Below, one piece after another: positions 1 through 13,600 of a stretch of 64,000 nucleotides of DNA. Under the pieces are notes generated by a model, which saw only the letters and a list, made by a program, of their open reading frames with translations, did not search any database and was not told the DNA's origin. The stretch's first letter is position 1. Each line of letters opens with the position of its first letter. The position numbers and the translations under genes were made by a program. The stretch covers positions 2,391,501 through 2,455,500 of the forward strand of contig PQWQ01000001.1 of the NCBI GenBank assembly GCA_002943765.1, given 5' to 3'. The stretch is from Psoroptes ovis. Its lineage: Eukaryota; Arthropoda; Arachnida; Sarcoptiformes; Psoroptidae.

Positions 1-3000
1 AATTTTAAAAAATGAGAAAAATAAATAAAAAATTGCGATTTATTCATAAAATTAAACATAATCATTTTTAGTTGATTTTTGATTGATCAAGATCAAATAC
101 TGTTGATATGATTCATAGTTGATTTATGAAATTATTATTAACTCAACAAGAATTGAAAAAATTGATAACCAAAATATATGAAAGCAGATGTAAATAAAAA
201 TAAAATTGTATCTGTATTAATTTGATATTGGAATAAAACGAAATAAATTAATTAGTTCATCAATTGAACAATAACTGGCTTACTGAATAATCTTTTTTCC
301 CATGGTTCTAGCATGTATAGCGATGTACGTAGCTCATAGATAAAATACCAATGTTTCAATTGTTTGATAAAATTTTCTATTAATTTTGGCATTTTTTAAA
401 TATATTCTTGTTTTGATTTGAATTTTATTTGTCTAAAAATAATAATAATCTAAATAAAATTGTCAAATTGAATTTTGATTTTGATTTTTTGCAATGAAAA
501 AAAAATGAAAACAGGAAACTTTCTCAGACTTTTTTCTCTCGTATGTTGCCGGTCGTAAAGGAAATTTTCCGGAAAAAATTTTTATTTTTGTTTATTTATT
601 TGAGTCAAAATCATTGTTTATTTGATGATAAACATAGTATACCATAGTCTATAGACAAAAAGATTGAAATGATCAAAGATGAACGATAAAAATAATGAAA
701 ATGTATTCAAAACAAATCGAAATGATTAAAAAAGAAACTAGCATCGATTGATTAGATGTCTCAAAATAAAAATGAAAAAAAATGATATAAGTTGAAAATT
801 ATTAATCAAATGTCTGTGATTTGTGTATTATTCATCATTGAATTCATTCATCATTACCACCCTCTGAAAATTCCTCGAAATTGAAATACGAAAATGAAAT
901 TATCATTTTATTTCATATATGAATATTGATATGATTGAATAATTATCTTTTTCTAATTTTATGATGAAGATGATCAGAATTAACCGAATAGAATAGAAAT
1001 TAATTGAACTATTCGGAAATTACATTAAATTTACTTTTTCATTTATTATTATTCAGAATAGAATTAATTGAATTCCTGTAGTCTTAGATTATTGAATTTC
1101 GATTTTTTTAATTTTATTTTCATGGCAAAATGAACTCTATCTTCGCAGTGTCAATGCGAATATTTCACGAATGTTATTCATTTTTCATTTGATTAATAAT
1201 TTTTTTCCTTTTATATGACTTTCATCAGTATCATAAATGAAAATTTGGTTTCATTATTATTATTGTTATTATCATTATTCTGATAATGATATTTTTCAAT
1301 AAAGTTTCTCAAGCAAACAAAAAAAAAAAAAAAAAATACAATAATTCTTATTATTTGGTGTATAATACGGCAATATTTACTCTAATGTTTTTATTATTAT
1401 AATGAAAAAACAGAAAAATGTAATTTTGTTGAACAAAACAACAAGCCCTCCTCGATTTGATTTGATTTTTGGGCGAATACTGATTAATAATAATAATGGA
1501 ACTTGATTGAAAAAACCTATTATTGAAATTTGTACCGATTTATTGTCATCAAGATTTATTTTGGTCAACCGTAAAATTGAAATGAATGAAAAATGAAATA
1601 AAAAAGCCAAACAAACAAACAACAAATCATTGAATCTATTTATTTATATCGATATTGATACATGGGTACACATTTAGGTATTTTGATTATATCAAAATAT
1701 TAAATTGATGATAATGATACAGGTATTTTTATATCATGAATACTTTTTCCAGTTTCTTTTTGAAAACGGTATACATGTGTGTGCACATGAAGATCTTCTA
1801 GCATTCATATATAATAATAATAATTATGAATCATTATTATCATATATGGATGTGTTTTTATCCACCACACATGACCATTAATTTTTTTAGGATTCCTTCA
1901 GTTCAGTTTTTTCAGTTAATATTCACAAAAATAGGATGCTGCTACTATATTGTGCAAAGAGTTAAAGGATTCTCGCATTGATATATATAAACTCTTGATT
2001 CATTTTCAAATTTTTATATATGAAAAATATATGATTGAGCATTATCAATTTATGATCATGGTTATCGACAACTGAATAACTGAATTTAAAGTTAGGAACC
2101 ACCAAAAAACACAGTAATAAAAATTGAAATAAATAAAAACCAATCATTATCTAATAATTTTTCTCTACTTCAATAGAAACCATTAACCATTTTTTGTATT
2201 GTGCTCATAATGTTTTATTTTTATGATTATTACTATTGCTGCTTCTGTTGTCGTTGTTGTTGTTGTTGTTGATATATCCAATATAAGTATATTTGATGTA
2301 ATATAATCATCAAATATGAATGCTTCCATCATATTATAATTATTTTTATTATTATTATGAGTATAAATTTTGATAGAAAACATCAACATCATCATATATT
2401 TCTATATATGCATAAAGATGTATTTACTATAAAAATTCATCATCATCAGTCATCAATCCATCCGGAGAATGGAGAGAAAGAGCCAGAGAGAAAAAAAGTC
2501 ATTTACGGCCATTTATTTGATTGAATATTTCTAGTTTTTTTTCATTTATTATAAGGAATTGAAATGATGATATTAACAATAATAATAATAATGATAATAG
2601 GATGAAAATATTGACATAGAGTTTGATGATTTTTCTTTTGTCAAAAGAAAAATACTAATGTTAATAATTGTAATGAAAGTTTCGACAACATTCAATTCAA
2701 TATTTTTATATAAGTTTGATAATAATATTTGATAAAATATTTGATACAAGTCATGTCTATGTTTGTTGTTATGATAATGATGGTTTATTGTGAATGAATA
2801 TGTTTAAACGAAATGATGTTCAAGTGATGATTATTTGAATCTATCATTTTTAAAAATGAAATGTTTATATATATGAATATATGCAAATAATACAAGAATT
2901 ATTTCTGCATCGGACATTCAAAAGATAAATTCAAATAATAATGATAAACATCTATATATTTTATTAATGTATTTGTATTTTTTTTATTCAAATATATAAG

Positions 3001-4070
3001 ATTATGAAAATACAGAAACGAAGAACATATGTATGATTCGTTGAAAATAAGAAAGAAAATAATGTTGATGTTTTGTTATATATATTGTGGTAAAGAATTT
3101 GAAATATTTGTATTTTTTTCATAAATGTTTGAAATTAGTTATTATGATATTATTTATTGATATGATCATGATTATTATCGATCGACATAACTGTTCGTTA
3201 TAATTATTATGATTTCCACATTAATAATTTATCATTTATTTTATTTTCAATCATATTTTTGATTTGATTTCTTTTATTCAAAGAAATTTTTCTTGAATCA
3301 TCTCAAATGAATCTTTGAGAAATTCATTGAAAAAATCCCATTTGAATAATTCAAAATTTTCAAAGAAAAAATCCATAAATTTAATTAAATTCTTCAAATC
3401 ATATTGAATATTATGCTCAAATGTCAAATTATATTATCTTAAACTATGAAATACAATAATGATAACATCTTGATACATTGCTTTGGCTCAAAAAAACTGA
3501 AACGACAAATTTGACGACGGCAAATCCAAAAAAAATATCTACAAATTTTAAAATGAAATATGTGATTATTTATTCATTTATTTCATTCATTCATATGCAG
3601 TTTCAAATTCATGATTAAATATTTATTTTGAAAAAAATGAAATAATCAACAATCACTACAACAACAAAAACAAAATATGAACCTGTCATCATGATCATCA
3701 ACATCAAAATATTTTCATCATATTTATTTGAAAGAAAAAAAATGTATTCACTATGGCAATGATAATTATTTAGTCAAATCATAAAATTTATCAAAATAGA
3801 AAATGATTCTCTGATAATTTAAATTTATTAATATATGATGTGTAATAAATAAATATGTTTAGGGTGTCCATTTGTTGTTTTATTTTTCTAACGCATCTGT
3901 GTTTAAATTTTTTAGAAAAATAATCTACGATTGAAAACAATATTTAATCAATATGAAAATATTGATTGTAGCTAAAAAATTCAATCATCATCATCATCAT
4001 CATCATCATCAACATTTACTAAATTAATCAATAAATAGCAATCAATAAAAAAATCAATATCATTAAAAAA
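1..4070. other. Gene-free upstream stretch
   Basis: I see no supportable gene on either strand; the open frames are short, AT-driven and lack splice context. It holds an oligo-A run near 1320-1338, TTG/GTT and ATT microsatellite patches near 2240-2360, and a CAT repeat near 3985-4010. A more complex patch at about 530-585 contains the palindrome TTTTCCGGAAAA. A 6-bp stem with 7-nt loop lies at 1142-1160. The last few hundred bases presumably carry the promoter and 5' UTR of the downstream PLC gene. Confidence 0.6.
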
Positions 4071-7000
4071 ATGGCAAACGCCAAATCTGGTATTCATGTA
4101 ATGCAATTAAAACCGATTACAATACCTAAAACATTATTGGATGGCTGTAAATTTGTGAAATGGGATGATGATTCGGCGATAGGTGTGCCGGTTGTATTAA
4201 AAATTGATCGTAAAGGTTTTTTTCTATATTGGACCGATCAAAATGGTGTATGTATTATGAATATTTTTATTTTAATAATTGGAAATTTCAAAGAAAAAAA
4301 TGATTGACATGTTTTTTTTATTATTTATGATTATTTATAGGAGACTGAAATGTTAGAAACATCAAACATAAGAGATACCAGAACAGGAAAATATGCCAGA
4401 ACACCTAAAAATGTTTGTGTATTTACATTTTAAATTCATCATGACATTTATATATCATTTATATTCGAATATTTTCATTTCACAATGAAAACAATGACAT
4501 TATTAATTTGAATATAAATGAAATTGAATGTCAAAATTCAAACAAATTTATTTTCGTTATTTTGATCATAAATATTTTTGTTTCAAAATAAAAATAGGAT
4601 GGAAAATTGAAAGAATCAATTAATATTGGACCACAAGATATATCGCTAGAAGATAAAACATTGACTGTTTGCTATGGGAATGATTTCGTTAATGTTAATT
4701 TCATAAATTTTTGTACATATTCAAAAGAGATAGCACAAGTATGGAATCCATTTTGTTGGTTAATTGATTATTTAATCAATCAATTTGTCATTTTGTCATT
4801 TCATTTCAAATAGGAATGGACCAATGAATTATTGAAAATCGCATACAATTTATTGTCAATAAATGCATCAACATATACATTCCTAGAAAAAGCACATACA
4901 AAATTAAATCTCATGTGTGATCGTGATAGAAAATTACCTGTCAAAAAGTATGTAGTTTGTATAGTTCATCTACCAACAATAATAATTAAAAAAATTTTCA
5001 TCACATTCAATTAGTATAATGAAAATGTTTGCCAGTCACAAAGATGATCGGAAAAAAATTGAAAAAGCCCTTGATTCATGTTCATTGTCTTCGGCCAAAA
5101 ATGAAACAATCTCAATGGATAAATTTGATATGAATGTATTTTTTGATTTTTATAAAAATTTAATTGGCAGAAGTGAAGTATTGGATATATTCGAACGAAT
5201 GTATGTATCGTGTTGAATGATTTAGATGTTGTTATTTGGCATCGAAATAATTTCTATAATTTTTGTAATTGTAGATGTGGTGATAATACATTTGATGGTA
5301 ACACAAAAGTGATGACTGTTGATCAGTTTGTCCAATTTTTAAATAAAGAACAGCGGGATCCTAGATTGAACGAAATCTTATATCCATATGCTAATCGTAC
5401 CCGTGGTTTAGACTTGATTGATCAATATGAGACTAATAGACAAATTGCTCAAAAAGGTTGTTTGTCATTTGATGGATTTCTGCGCTATCTTATGAGCGAT
5501 GATAATGCCATAATACCATCCGAAAAATTTGATTTGAACAGTGATATGGATCAACCATTGAGTCATTACTTTATTAATTCCAGCCATAACACTTATTTGA
5601 CTGGACACCAATTGACAGGGAAATCTTCGGTCGAAATATATCGTCAATGTTTGCTCGGTGGCTGTCGATGTATCGAATTAGATTGTTGGAATGGTCGGTC
5701 AGATGATGAACCCATTATAACACATGGCTATACTGTAGTAACTGAAGTTCCATTAAAAGAAGTCCTTGAAGCAATAGCAGAAAGTGCATTCAAAACATCT
5801 CATTACCCAGTGATTCTTTCATTCGAAAATCATTGCTCAAACAAACAGCAATTGGCGAAAATGGCCAGATATTGTCGTCAAATATTTGGTGAAACGCTAC
5901 TCACTGAACCATTACCTAGTCATCCGCTCGAACCAGGAGTACCGTTGCCATCACCCAATTTGTTACTGAAAAAAATTATCATCAAAGATAAGAAAGAACA
6001 CAAACACAGCCGAAGAAAAAGTAAAAATATTCAATCGAATGCACCGTCCAATAATGATGAATCGGGCAATTCAAATACAATAACAACTGTCTCATCCGAT
6101 GAAATCCGTCCAGAATTATCCAATACAAATGTTTCAAATCCCAACATGAATATGAATAATAAGCAACAGAATACACAACAACAATCAGTATCAAATTATT
6201 TGAAAAAAAATGATCTCGAAACAAATAACAATGAAAATAATAATTCCACTGAAAATAACAGTATGAATATTGCCATGAATTCAAGCCCTGTTCTTTTATC
6301 ATCAACAACAATTAAAAATTATAGCTGTGATATTGAAGATCAAGAAAGTGCTGAATCGATTTCAGATGATGATGATGTCATGAATGAAGAACAATCAATA
6401 TCGATTGATTTACCAGTAACAAAAGAAGAACAATCATCAGACACATCACACATGTATAGATCTGAAATGTCACAATTAGTCATATATGTTCAACCAATAC
6501 AATTTAGAGCATTCGATGTGGCTGAAAGTAAGTCGAATAAAAAATTATTAATTAATTTGAAATTAATGTAATCATTAATTATTACTGTTACAAAAAATGA
6601 TAATAATTAGAAAGAAATCGAAGCTTCGAAGTATCATCATTTGATGAAGCACAAAGCACCAATCTCTTGAAAGAACAGCCTATTGAATTTGTAAAGTAGG
6701 TTTCTTGAATATTTCATATCAATTTTTAGAAATTAATCAAATTCTTGTCAATTGCCCTAAACTTTATATTTCATTTTTTTCGGTGCAATCTCAATTGATA
6801 TAGTTACAATAAACGGCAATTGAGCCGTATATATCCAAAAGGAACGAGAGTTAATTCTAGTAATTTCATACCGCAAGTGTTTTGGAATATTGGATGCCAA
6901 ATGGTTGCATTGAATTTTCAAACATTAGGTAAGCATTGAAAAATATGGCATGAATACAATTAAAGAAAAATGTGAATGAACTTGAATATTTTGTATGAAT

Positions 7001-9037
7001 TTTTTAGATTTAGGAATGCAATTAAATTTAGGAATTTTTGAATATAATGGCCGCAATGGTTATCTATTGAAGCCGGATTTCATGCGTAGACAAGACAGAA
7101 GATTTGATCCATTCACTGAATCGACTGTTGATGGAATTATTGCCGGAACAGTTTCGATAAAGGTATTCTAATTCTCTCAATATGTGCATTCAGATAATTC
7201 TTTTTTTCACATGATATTAGATTATTTCAGGACAATTTTTATCAGATAAACGTGTGGGAACTTATGTCGAAGTTGATATGTTTGGATTGCCTGCCGATAC
7301 TATTCGACGTAGAAGGACGAAAACAGTGCCAAATAATGCATTAAATCCGATTTATGATGAAGAACCATTTGTATTCAAAAAAGTAGTATTGCCCGATTTA
7401 GCTTGTATACGAATAGCAGCATTCGAAGAGAATGGAAAATTTCTCGGGACCAGAATTCTTCCATTCGTTGGTCTAAGACCTGGTTATCGACATATTCCAT
7501 TACGTAGTGAATCAATGCAGCCATTAACATTGCCAACATTATTTGTTCATATTACTGTCAAAGATTTTATACCAGATGGTCTTTCAGAATTAGCTGATGC
7601 ATTAGCTAATCCTATAGCTTATCAATCTATGGTCGAAAAACATGAAAAACAATTATTAGCTTTGATTGATGAAAATGATGATGGTGTCTACGGTAATCAT
7701 GATGAATCATCAATGGAAAAATGTGATTTCGCATCTAACAAACCAACTTCAGCATATACAACAGAATCAAGAACAGTCAGTGGTGAAGAGGCAGTACCAA
7801 GACATATATCAATGATGAATAGGCAATTTTCACAAGCAGAAATATCATTGCATTCATCTTTATTGATGAAGACAGGAGATTCTTTGAACAAAATGGAATT
7901 GAATGGATCATCAAAAGCGTCATCCAAACTGTGTTCACCGACTCATAAAATATCATTGATGAGGCAAGATACATTGAATCGGAAAATGCGTATACATGAT
8001 GATTTGAGCGTTGAAAAAATGAGTTCATCATTGGAATCAAGTACAGCTTCATTGGATGCTGAACCAGTTGAAAAATTAAAGACATCAAAAAATGTTCAAA
8101 AAATTAATGCAAAAATTGATCGTGATATATTGACATTGTCGAAAAAGTATGAAAAAATACGTGAAAAATATAAAGAAAATTATCTACAAGATGAGCCATT
8201 CACTGATAGGCTTAAAAAATTTAACAATATTTCCAAAAGTGTCAAAAAAATTGGGTAAAATCATGAAAAAAAATAATCTCTATTCTTTTTTAATTAATTT
8301 CAAATTCTCTACTTTCAGATCTCGTAAACAATCATCGAGTAGTGAAAATAAATTATCAGAAGAAGGAAAAAATAAAGTAAATATGTTCATATATGGAAAC
8401 TGTAATTTATTATTAAAAACAAAATTTCTATACAATTTAGATTAAAGAACAACAGAAAACATTTTCGATGAATATTCTTAATTCTTTTCTTGAACAATAC
8501 AAAGAAGAAATGAAAATATTTGATAATAGATATGAACAAGTACGTATCTCTTATTGATGAAAAATTTTGTTCAATACAATGGATTTGTTTTACATAATTG
8601 TCAAATAGCTATGCAGTGCCTTGGACAAAGCAATGGAAGAATCTCAAAATGCCCAAAAACAATATTTAAATTCATTACATGATAAAGAAGTTGCACAATT
8701 AATGAAACGTTTAGAAGCACAGAATAAAGATGAATTAAATTTATTAAGTAAAAATCATAAAGATAAAAATGAATTATCACGTATAAAGCGTGAATTACAA
8801 CAAAAATTAATTGATCAAGCTGTACAAGAACGGCAACATTTGCAATTATTGTTGGATAAAAGAAAAATTGAATTGTTAGAAAAACATAAAAAACAAGAAC
8901 GTAAATTAACGGAAGAAAAACAACGAATTCATTTGGATAAACAACAAGAATATTTAATCAAAACTGAACATTTAAAAAATGAATTCAATAATGATGATTT
9001 ATTTTTTATCAAAATGTTTGGCTTAGAAGAATATTGA
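4071..9037 (+). CDS. Plc21C: Phospholipase C beta, Plc21C/PLCB1-type
   Basis: Hydrolyses PIP2 to IP3 and diacylglycerol downstream of Gq at the plasma membrane. Thirteen exons: 4071-4247, 4341-4412, 4598-4738, 4814-4947, 5015-5200, 5275-6527, 6611-6695, 6804-6928, 7008-7162, 7221-8254, 8319-8376, 8441-8539, 8609-9037; all introns are GT-AG, in phase, and give 1315 residues. The N-terminus has the PH-domain pattern KFVKWDDDS and FFLYWTDQN of PLCB1-3. EF hands follow, then the X half with catalytic His in SSHNTYL (about residue 340) and THGYT (about 387). The XY linker (about 472-637) is long and Asn/Asp/Ser-rich. The Y half contains QLSRIYPKGTR; then come C2, the Gq-binding LADALANPIAY segment and a charged helical C-tail. 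The family's usual length is about 1100-1300. It lies head to tail with the norpA-type gene. The exact ends of the long exons are confident; the 5' UTR is unknown. Confidence 0.93.
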
Positions 9038-10469
9038 AACTTCATTCTGATACTAGTATACATCAATTAACTGTCAATTAATTGTCAATATTTTCATTTT
9101 AAAACTTCAAAATCAACGCAAACCATCCCAAAGATGTGAATGCCCAAATTTTTCGCACAACATTCTGTTTCGCTAACCACTCAAATATTTGCTATCGCAT
9201 TGAAATATTTTTTATGATAATCAAATCTTATCATGTAATTCGGGGCCAAAAATATTGCCAAAATATCATCTAATCTGAACAGTTCAGTCATATCCAATGA
9301 TGATGATGATTTATCATCATTGAAATCAATACCATATACTCCATATGTACAACTCCATATAATGGAATACACTTGATAGGAGAGAAAATATGAAGGGAAA
9401 AAAATGATCATTCATTGGATTTGTATACAAAATTTGTACATTTGTATATTTTATATTGATGTTTATGTTTATGTGTGTGTTTGTTTGTTCATGATTTAAT
9501 TTGCGTTTGTATGTATGTGTGTTTGAGTGTGCATTTGACATATTTTAAATTATATCAATGATTTTGTTCCGAAATTAGAAAATTTTTTGGATTTTTTTTC
9601 ATTCATTTCTCTACCCGTAAATGTGAATTTTATCATCAATTATTTAATTTCAATTTTTTCCTATTGTGATATTTGATTGATTTTTTTTAATTTAAAATGT
9701 TTTTTTCGATGTATTTCTATGTTGTATAGTATCATGGTGTATTTTTATTGTTTTTTTTCACATAGATATTTCTCATGTAATCATTCATCGATCATTCAAA
9801 TTTTCAATCATTATATGTGAATATTTATATAAAATGCACAAAAATTACATGCCAAATCCATTTGGGTTTTTTCAAGTTTGAACATTCCATCGGAAATATT
9901 GATACCTGGATATTATTATTATTATTTTTCTTTCTCATTCCAAAAATTTTTATTTTGAAAAAATCCATTGTTTTTGTATCTATTCTGATCTTGATAATAA
10001 TGATAAAAATAATAATGTTTTGATTATTTGAAAATAAATTTGACATCCTAATTCGACGTAGATATATAACACAAGGATCTTGTCTATCTTTCGTCTTAAT
10101 TGATGATAATTATCAAAAAATTATTTTGTACCAAAGAAGGATTAATCTTTGATATTAAAAAATGATAATAAATGAGGATTAATAATTGAAATTAATAATC
10201 AAGGAAATTCGCTGGAAAAGTCCATGAATTATTGATCAGTTAATTAGTTAATTAATGTGTCAATACGTTTGCGGCATTCACCGAAATGATTATATGAGTC
10301 AAAACATGAACATGGAATTCATATATGCATGCATGATATATAAATAAATAAATAATTATGATGATTATATAGAAATAAATTGAAATGTTTTCATTTTTAT
10401 TTTATTTATTTTATAAACATTTATTTATTTTTGTTTCATTGTTTTGTTATTGAAACAAAATAAAAATTC

Positions 10470-10544
10470 ATGGAATTTTGGATTCATAAATCTCCTGATG
10501 CTCTGGCTTATGTTGGAGCGATAGAAAAGCAAAGCTGCAATTAA
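10470..10544 (+). promoter_or_regulatory. Possible uORF in norpA leader
   Basis: ATG at 10470 opens a 24-codon frame ending in TAA at 10542-10544, 117 bases before the norpA-type start codon. Base composition is less AT-rich than the surroundings, which is why it stands out. Whether it lies in the transcribed leader is not known. It could equally be a core-promoter patch. Confidence 0.25.
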
Positions 10545-10639
10545 TAATTTTATTCATATTTGTTTTTGTTTACATCTTTTAAAATTTTATGATTTGTTCT
10601 TTTTTGTTCAGAAGTTTTCGATGACAGATGAATTGAATA

Positions 10640-10661
10640 GATAATAATAATAATAATAATA
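10640..10661 (+). repeat. (TAA)n microsatellite abutting norpA start codon
   Basis: Tandem TAA/ATA units run up to and share bases with the start codon ATG at 10662. Length variation would change leader spacing but not the reading frame. Confidence 0.9.
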
Positions 10662-13600
10662 ATGACAAAAGCATATGAATTTAATTGGTGTCGTACAGTA
10701 CCGAATGAATTATTAGACGGTAATACATTCGATGTATGGGAAGAAGTATTTATCGGATCAAAAGTAATGTTGATTAATTTTCATTATTCATTTGATCTTA
10801 ATATTTCTCAATTATCTAAAAATCATTAAAGGAGAAAGGTGAAATAATCTATGAACAAGATGCATTGGTACGAGTTGATAAATTTGGTTTTTTCATCTAT
10901 TGGAAATCTGAAGGAAGAGTATGTTTATCATTGATATTATTGTATTGTTTTTTCTTTGTTTAATTTGTAACATATGGACATTCAGGAAGGACAAGTACTT
11001 GAATTGTGTCAAGTGAATGATATACGTGCCGGTGGTGTACCTAAAGTAATCATATTATTAGAACATATTTTGAATTGAATTAACATAATAGTCTTTGTGA
11101 CATTAGGACATTCGTTTATTGGCTGAATTACAGAATCGTTATAAACATAATCTTGAAGAAATATCATTGACAATTTGTTCAGGCACTGATATGGTTAATA
11201 TTAATTATACTCACATTGTCGGTGTAAATCCAGAAATTGCAATGGTAAGATACGATTTCTATAAATTATAATGATTTGGATTCTTGAAATCTCTCTTTTT
11301 TCATCATGAAAGATATGGCAATCAGGTTTAAGATCAATCACAAATAATAATAAAGCAAATAATGTTTGTCCAATGATTTGTTTGAAAAAACAGTAAGAAA
11401 TATGATTTGAATAAATAACTATTTCAATTAATTCATTTCTTGCTAAAGTTGGATGAAATTAGGCTTTCTAAGTGATGCTAATGGTGACATACCTGTCCGA
11501 AGGTGAGATATATGTGAATCCGTCAATACGAATTGAAAAACTAAATCAATTAATCTAATAATTAGTGTTGCGAAAACATTTGCATCAGGCAAAACAGAAA
11601 AATATGTTTATCAATGTATGAAAGAAGTAAATTTACCATTCGAAAAGGTGAATATTTTTCTTTTTTGATCATTTTATGTAAACTTCATTCATTTTTATCT
11701 ATCATTTATAAAGAATGATACGATAAAACCAGATGATTGGACATTTGAAAAATTTTATCAACTTTATCATAAAATATGTCCGCGTAGTGATATTGAAGAA
11801 TTATTCAATTCAATGTGAGTACTATGAAGAATTTCATCACTGCCAATCGATAATTTTTATGTCTTATTCCAACGAAGAACTCAAGGAAAATCTAATTACA
11901 TAAATGTTAAACAATTGATTGAATTTTTGAATGAAGTAAGCAGATGTTAGCTAATTTTTTCTCCTGTAGAATCTAATTGGTTTTTAATATTTGCAGAAAC
12001 AACGAGATCCAAGATTGAATGAAATTCTTTATCCATTTTATGATGAAAAAAGAGCATTAGAAATAATAACAACATATGAACAAAATGCTGATCTCATTAA
12101 ACAAGGATTATTGTCGCAAGATGGTCTCATACGATATTTAATGTCAAATGAAAATGCGCCAGTATTTTTAGACCGATTAGATGTTTATATGGATATGGAT
12201 CAATCATTATCACATTATTATTGCAATTCTAGTCACAATACATATTTGACTGGAAGACAATTTGGTGGTAAATCATCGGTTGAAATGTAAATTTTTCTCG
12301 TAATTTTTTTTTTTTTGAGTGAATTAAAATTAATTGAGATGTATCAAAGGTATCGACAAGTATTATTAGCTGGTTGTCGCTGTGTTGAACTTGATTGTTG
12401 GGATGGTAAAGGTGAAGATCAAGAACCGATAATCACACATGGTAAAGCAATGTGTACAGATATTTTATTCAAGGTAATAAAATAAATGAATCAATACTGA
12501 ATGATTAATAATTCATTATTTCAATTTCGCAGGATGTTATCTATGCTATTCGTGATTGTGCATTCGTCACATCACCATATCCTGTCATATTATCTTTTGA
12601 AAATCATTGCAGGTTTGTCATTTTGATCTTTCATATATTTCTGTTCTGATTTATATGTTTCATTTCTTAAAAACCAGTAAGAAGCAGCAATACAAATTGG
12701 CAAAATATTGTGATGAAATTTTAGGTGAATTATTGCTAAGAGAACCATTGCCGAATTACCCATTAGATCCACGTGTGCCGCTACCAAGTCCAAATGATTT
12801 GAAATATAAAATTGTTATAAAAAATAAACGTTTAAATCCTGAAGACGAAAAAGTCGAATTAGAATTATGGAAAAAAGGACAATTAGCACAAGATGAAGAT
12901 GAAGAAAATGAAGATCCATCTACAATAATAACAAGTGAAGATATTGGTATGTTTCGTTATTAGTAATTTTATGGTAAATCTATAAAAATTAATCCAATGT
13001 TTATTCATTATTATTATTATTATTATTATTTATTTTGATTAGCTCTAGATAGAAAGGTAAATCAATGATGTCCATGATGATCTCTATGATGGTGACTTAT
13101 GGTTAAACTGAATTTTTTTTCAGTTCATTTCACAAGAATATGCTGAACCTGAACAAATAGCAATGGCTAATTATCGATATACAGGTGCCACACAACATAT
13201 TCATCCTTATCTATCCTCGTTGGTCAATTACGCACAACCGATAAAATTTCAGGGATTTGATGTTGCAGAAGAAAGAGAAATTTGGTATGTAAATATTAGT
13301 GAATTTAGATTGAATTTAATTCATCGTATAATTTAGCTTCCATATGTCATCGTTTGCTGAGAACACTGCTTTAGGCTATCTAAAAACACAAGCAATAGAA
13401 TTTGTCAATTATAATAAAAGACAATTAAGCCGAATATATCCTAAAGGTACACGAGCTGATTCCAGTAATTTTCTACCTCAAGTATTTTGGAATGCTGGCT
13501 GCCAGATGGTTGCATTGAATTTTCAAACGCCCGATTTACCAATGCAATTAAATCAAGGAAAATTCGAATATAATGGTGGTTGCGGTTATCTATTGAAACC

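Larger units (their letters stand above)
9038..10661. other. Intergenic between the two PLC genes
   Basis: About 1.6 kb holding the 3' UTR of the Plc21C-type gene and the promoter/5' UTR of the norpA-type gene. There is a TGTG/TATG-rich patch near 9440-9540. A short complex island at 10470-10544 forms a 24-codon upstream open frame. A (TAA)n microsatellite runs straight into the norpA start codon. No other gene is supported. Confidence 0.55.

Noticed and set aside
1142..1160. TTCGCA...TGCGAA stem with 7-nt loop
   Set aside because: A single 6-bp stem with no neighbouring structure is expected by chance in a window this size.
3985..4010. Short regularly spaced repeats that might suggest an array
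   Set aside because: Simple (CAT)n microsatellite; no spacers, so no CRISPR-like structure.
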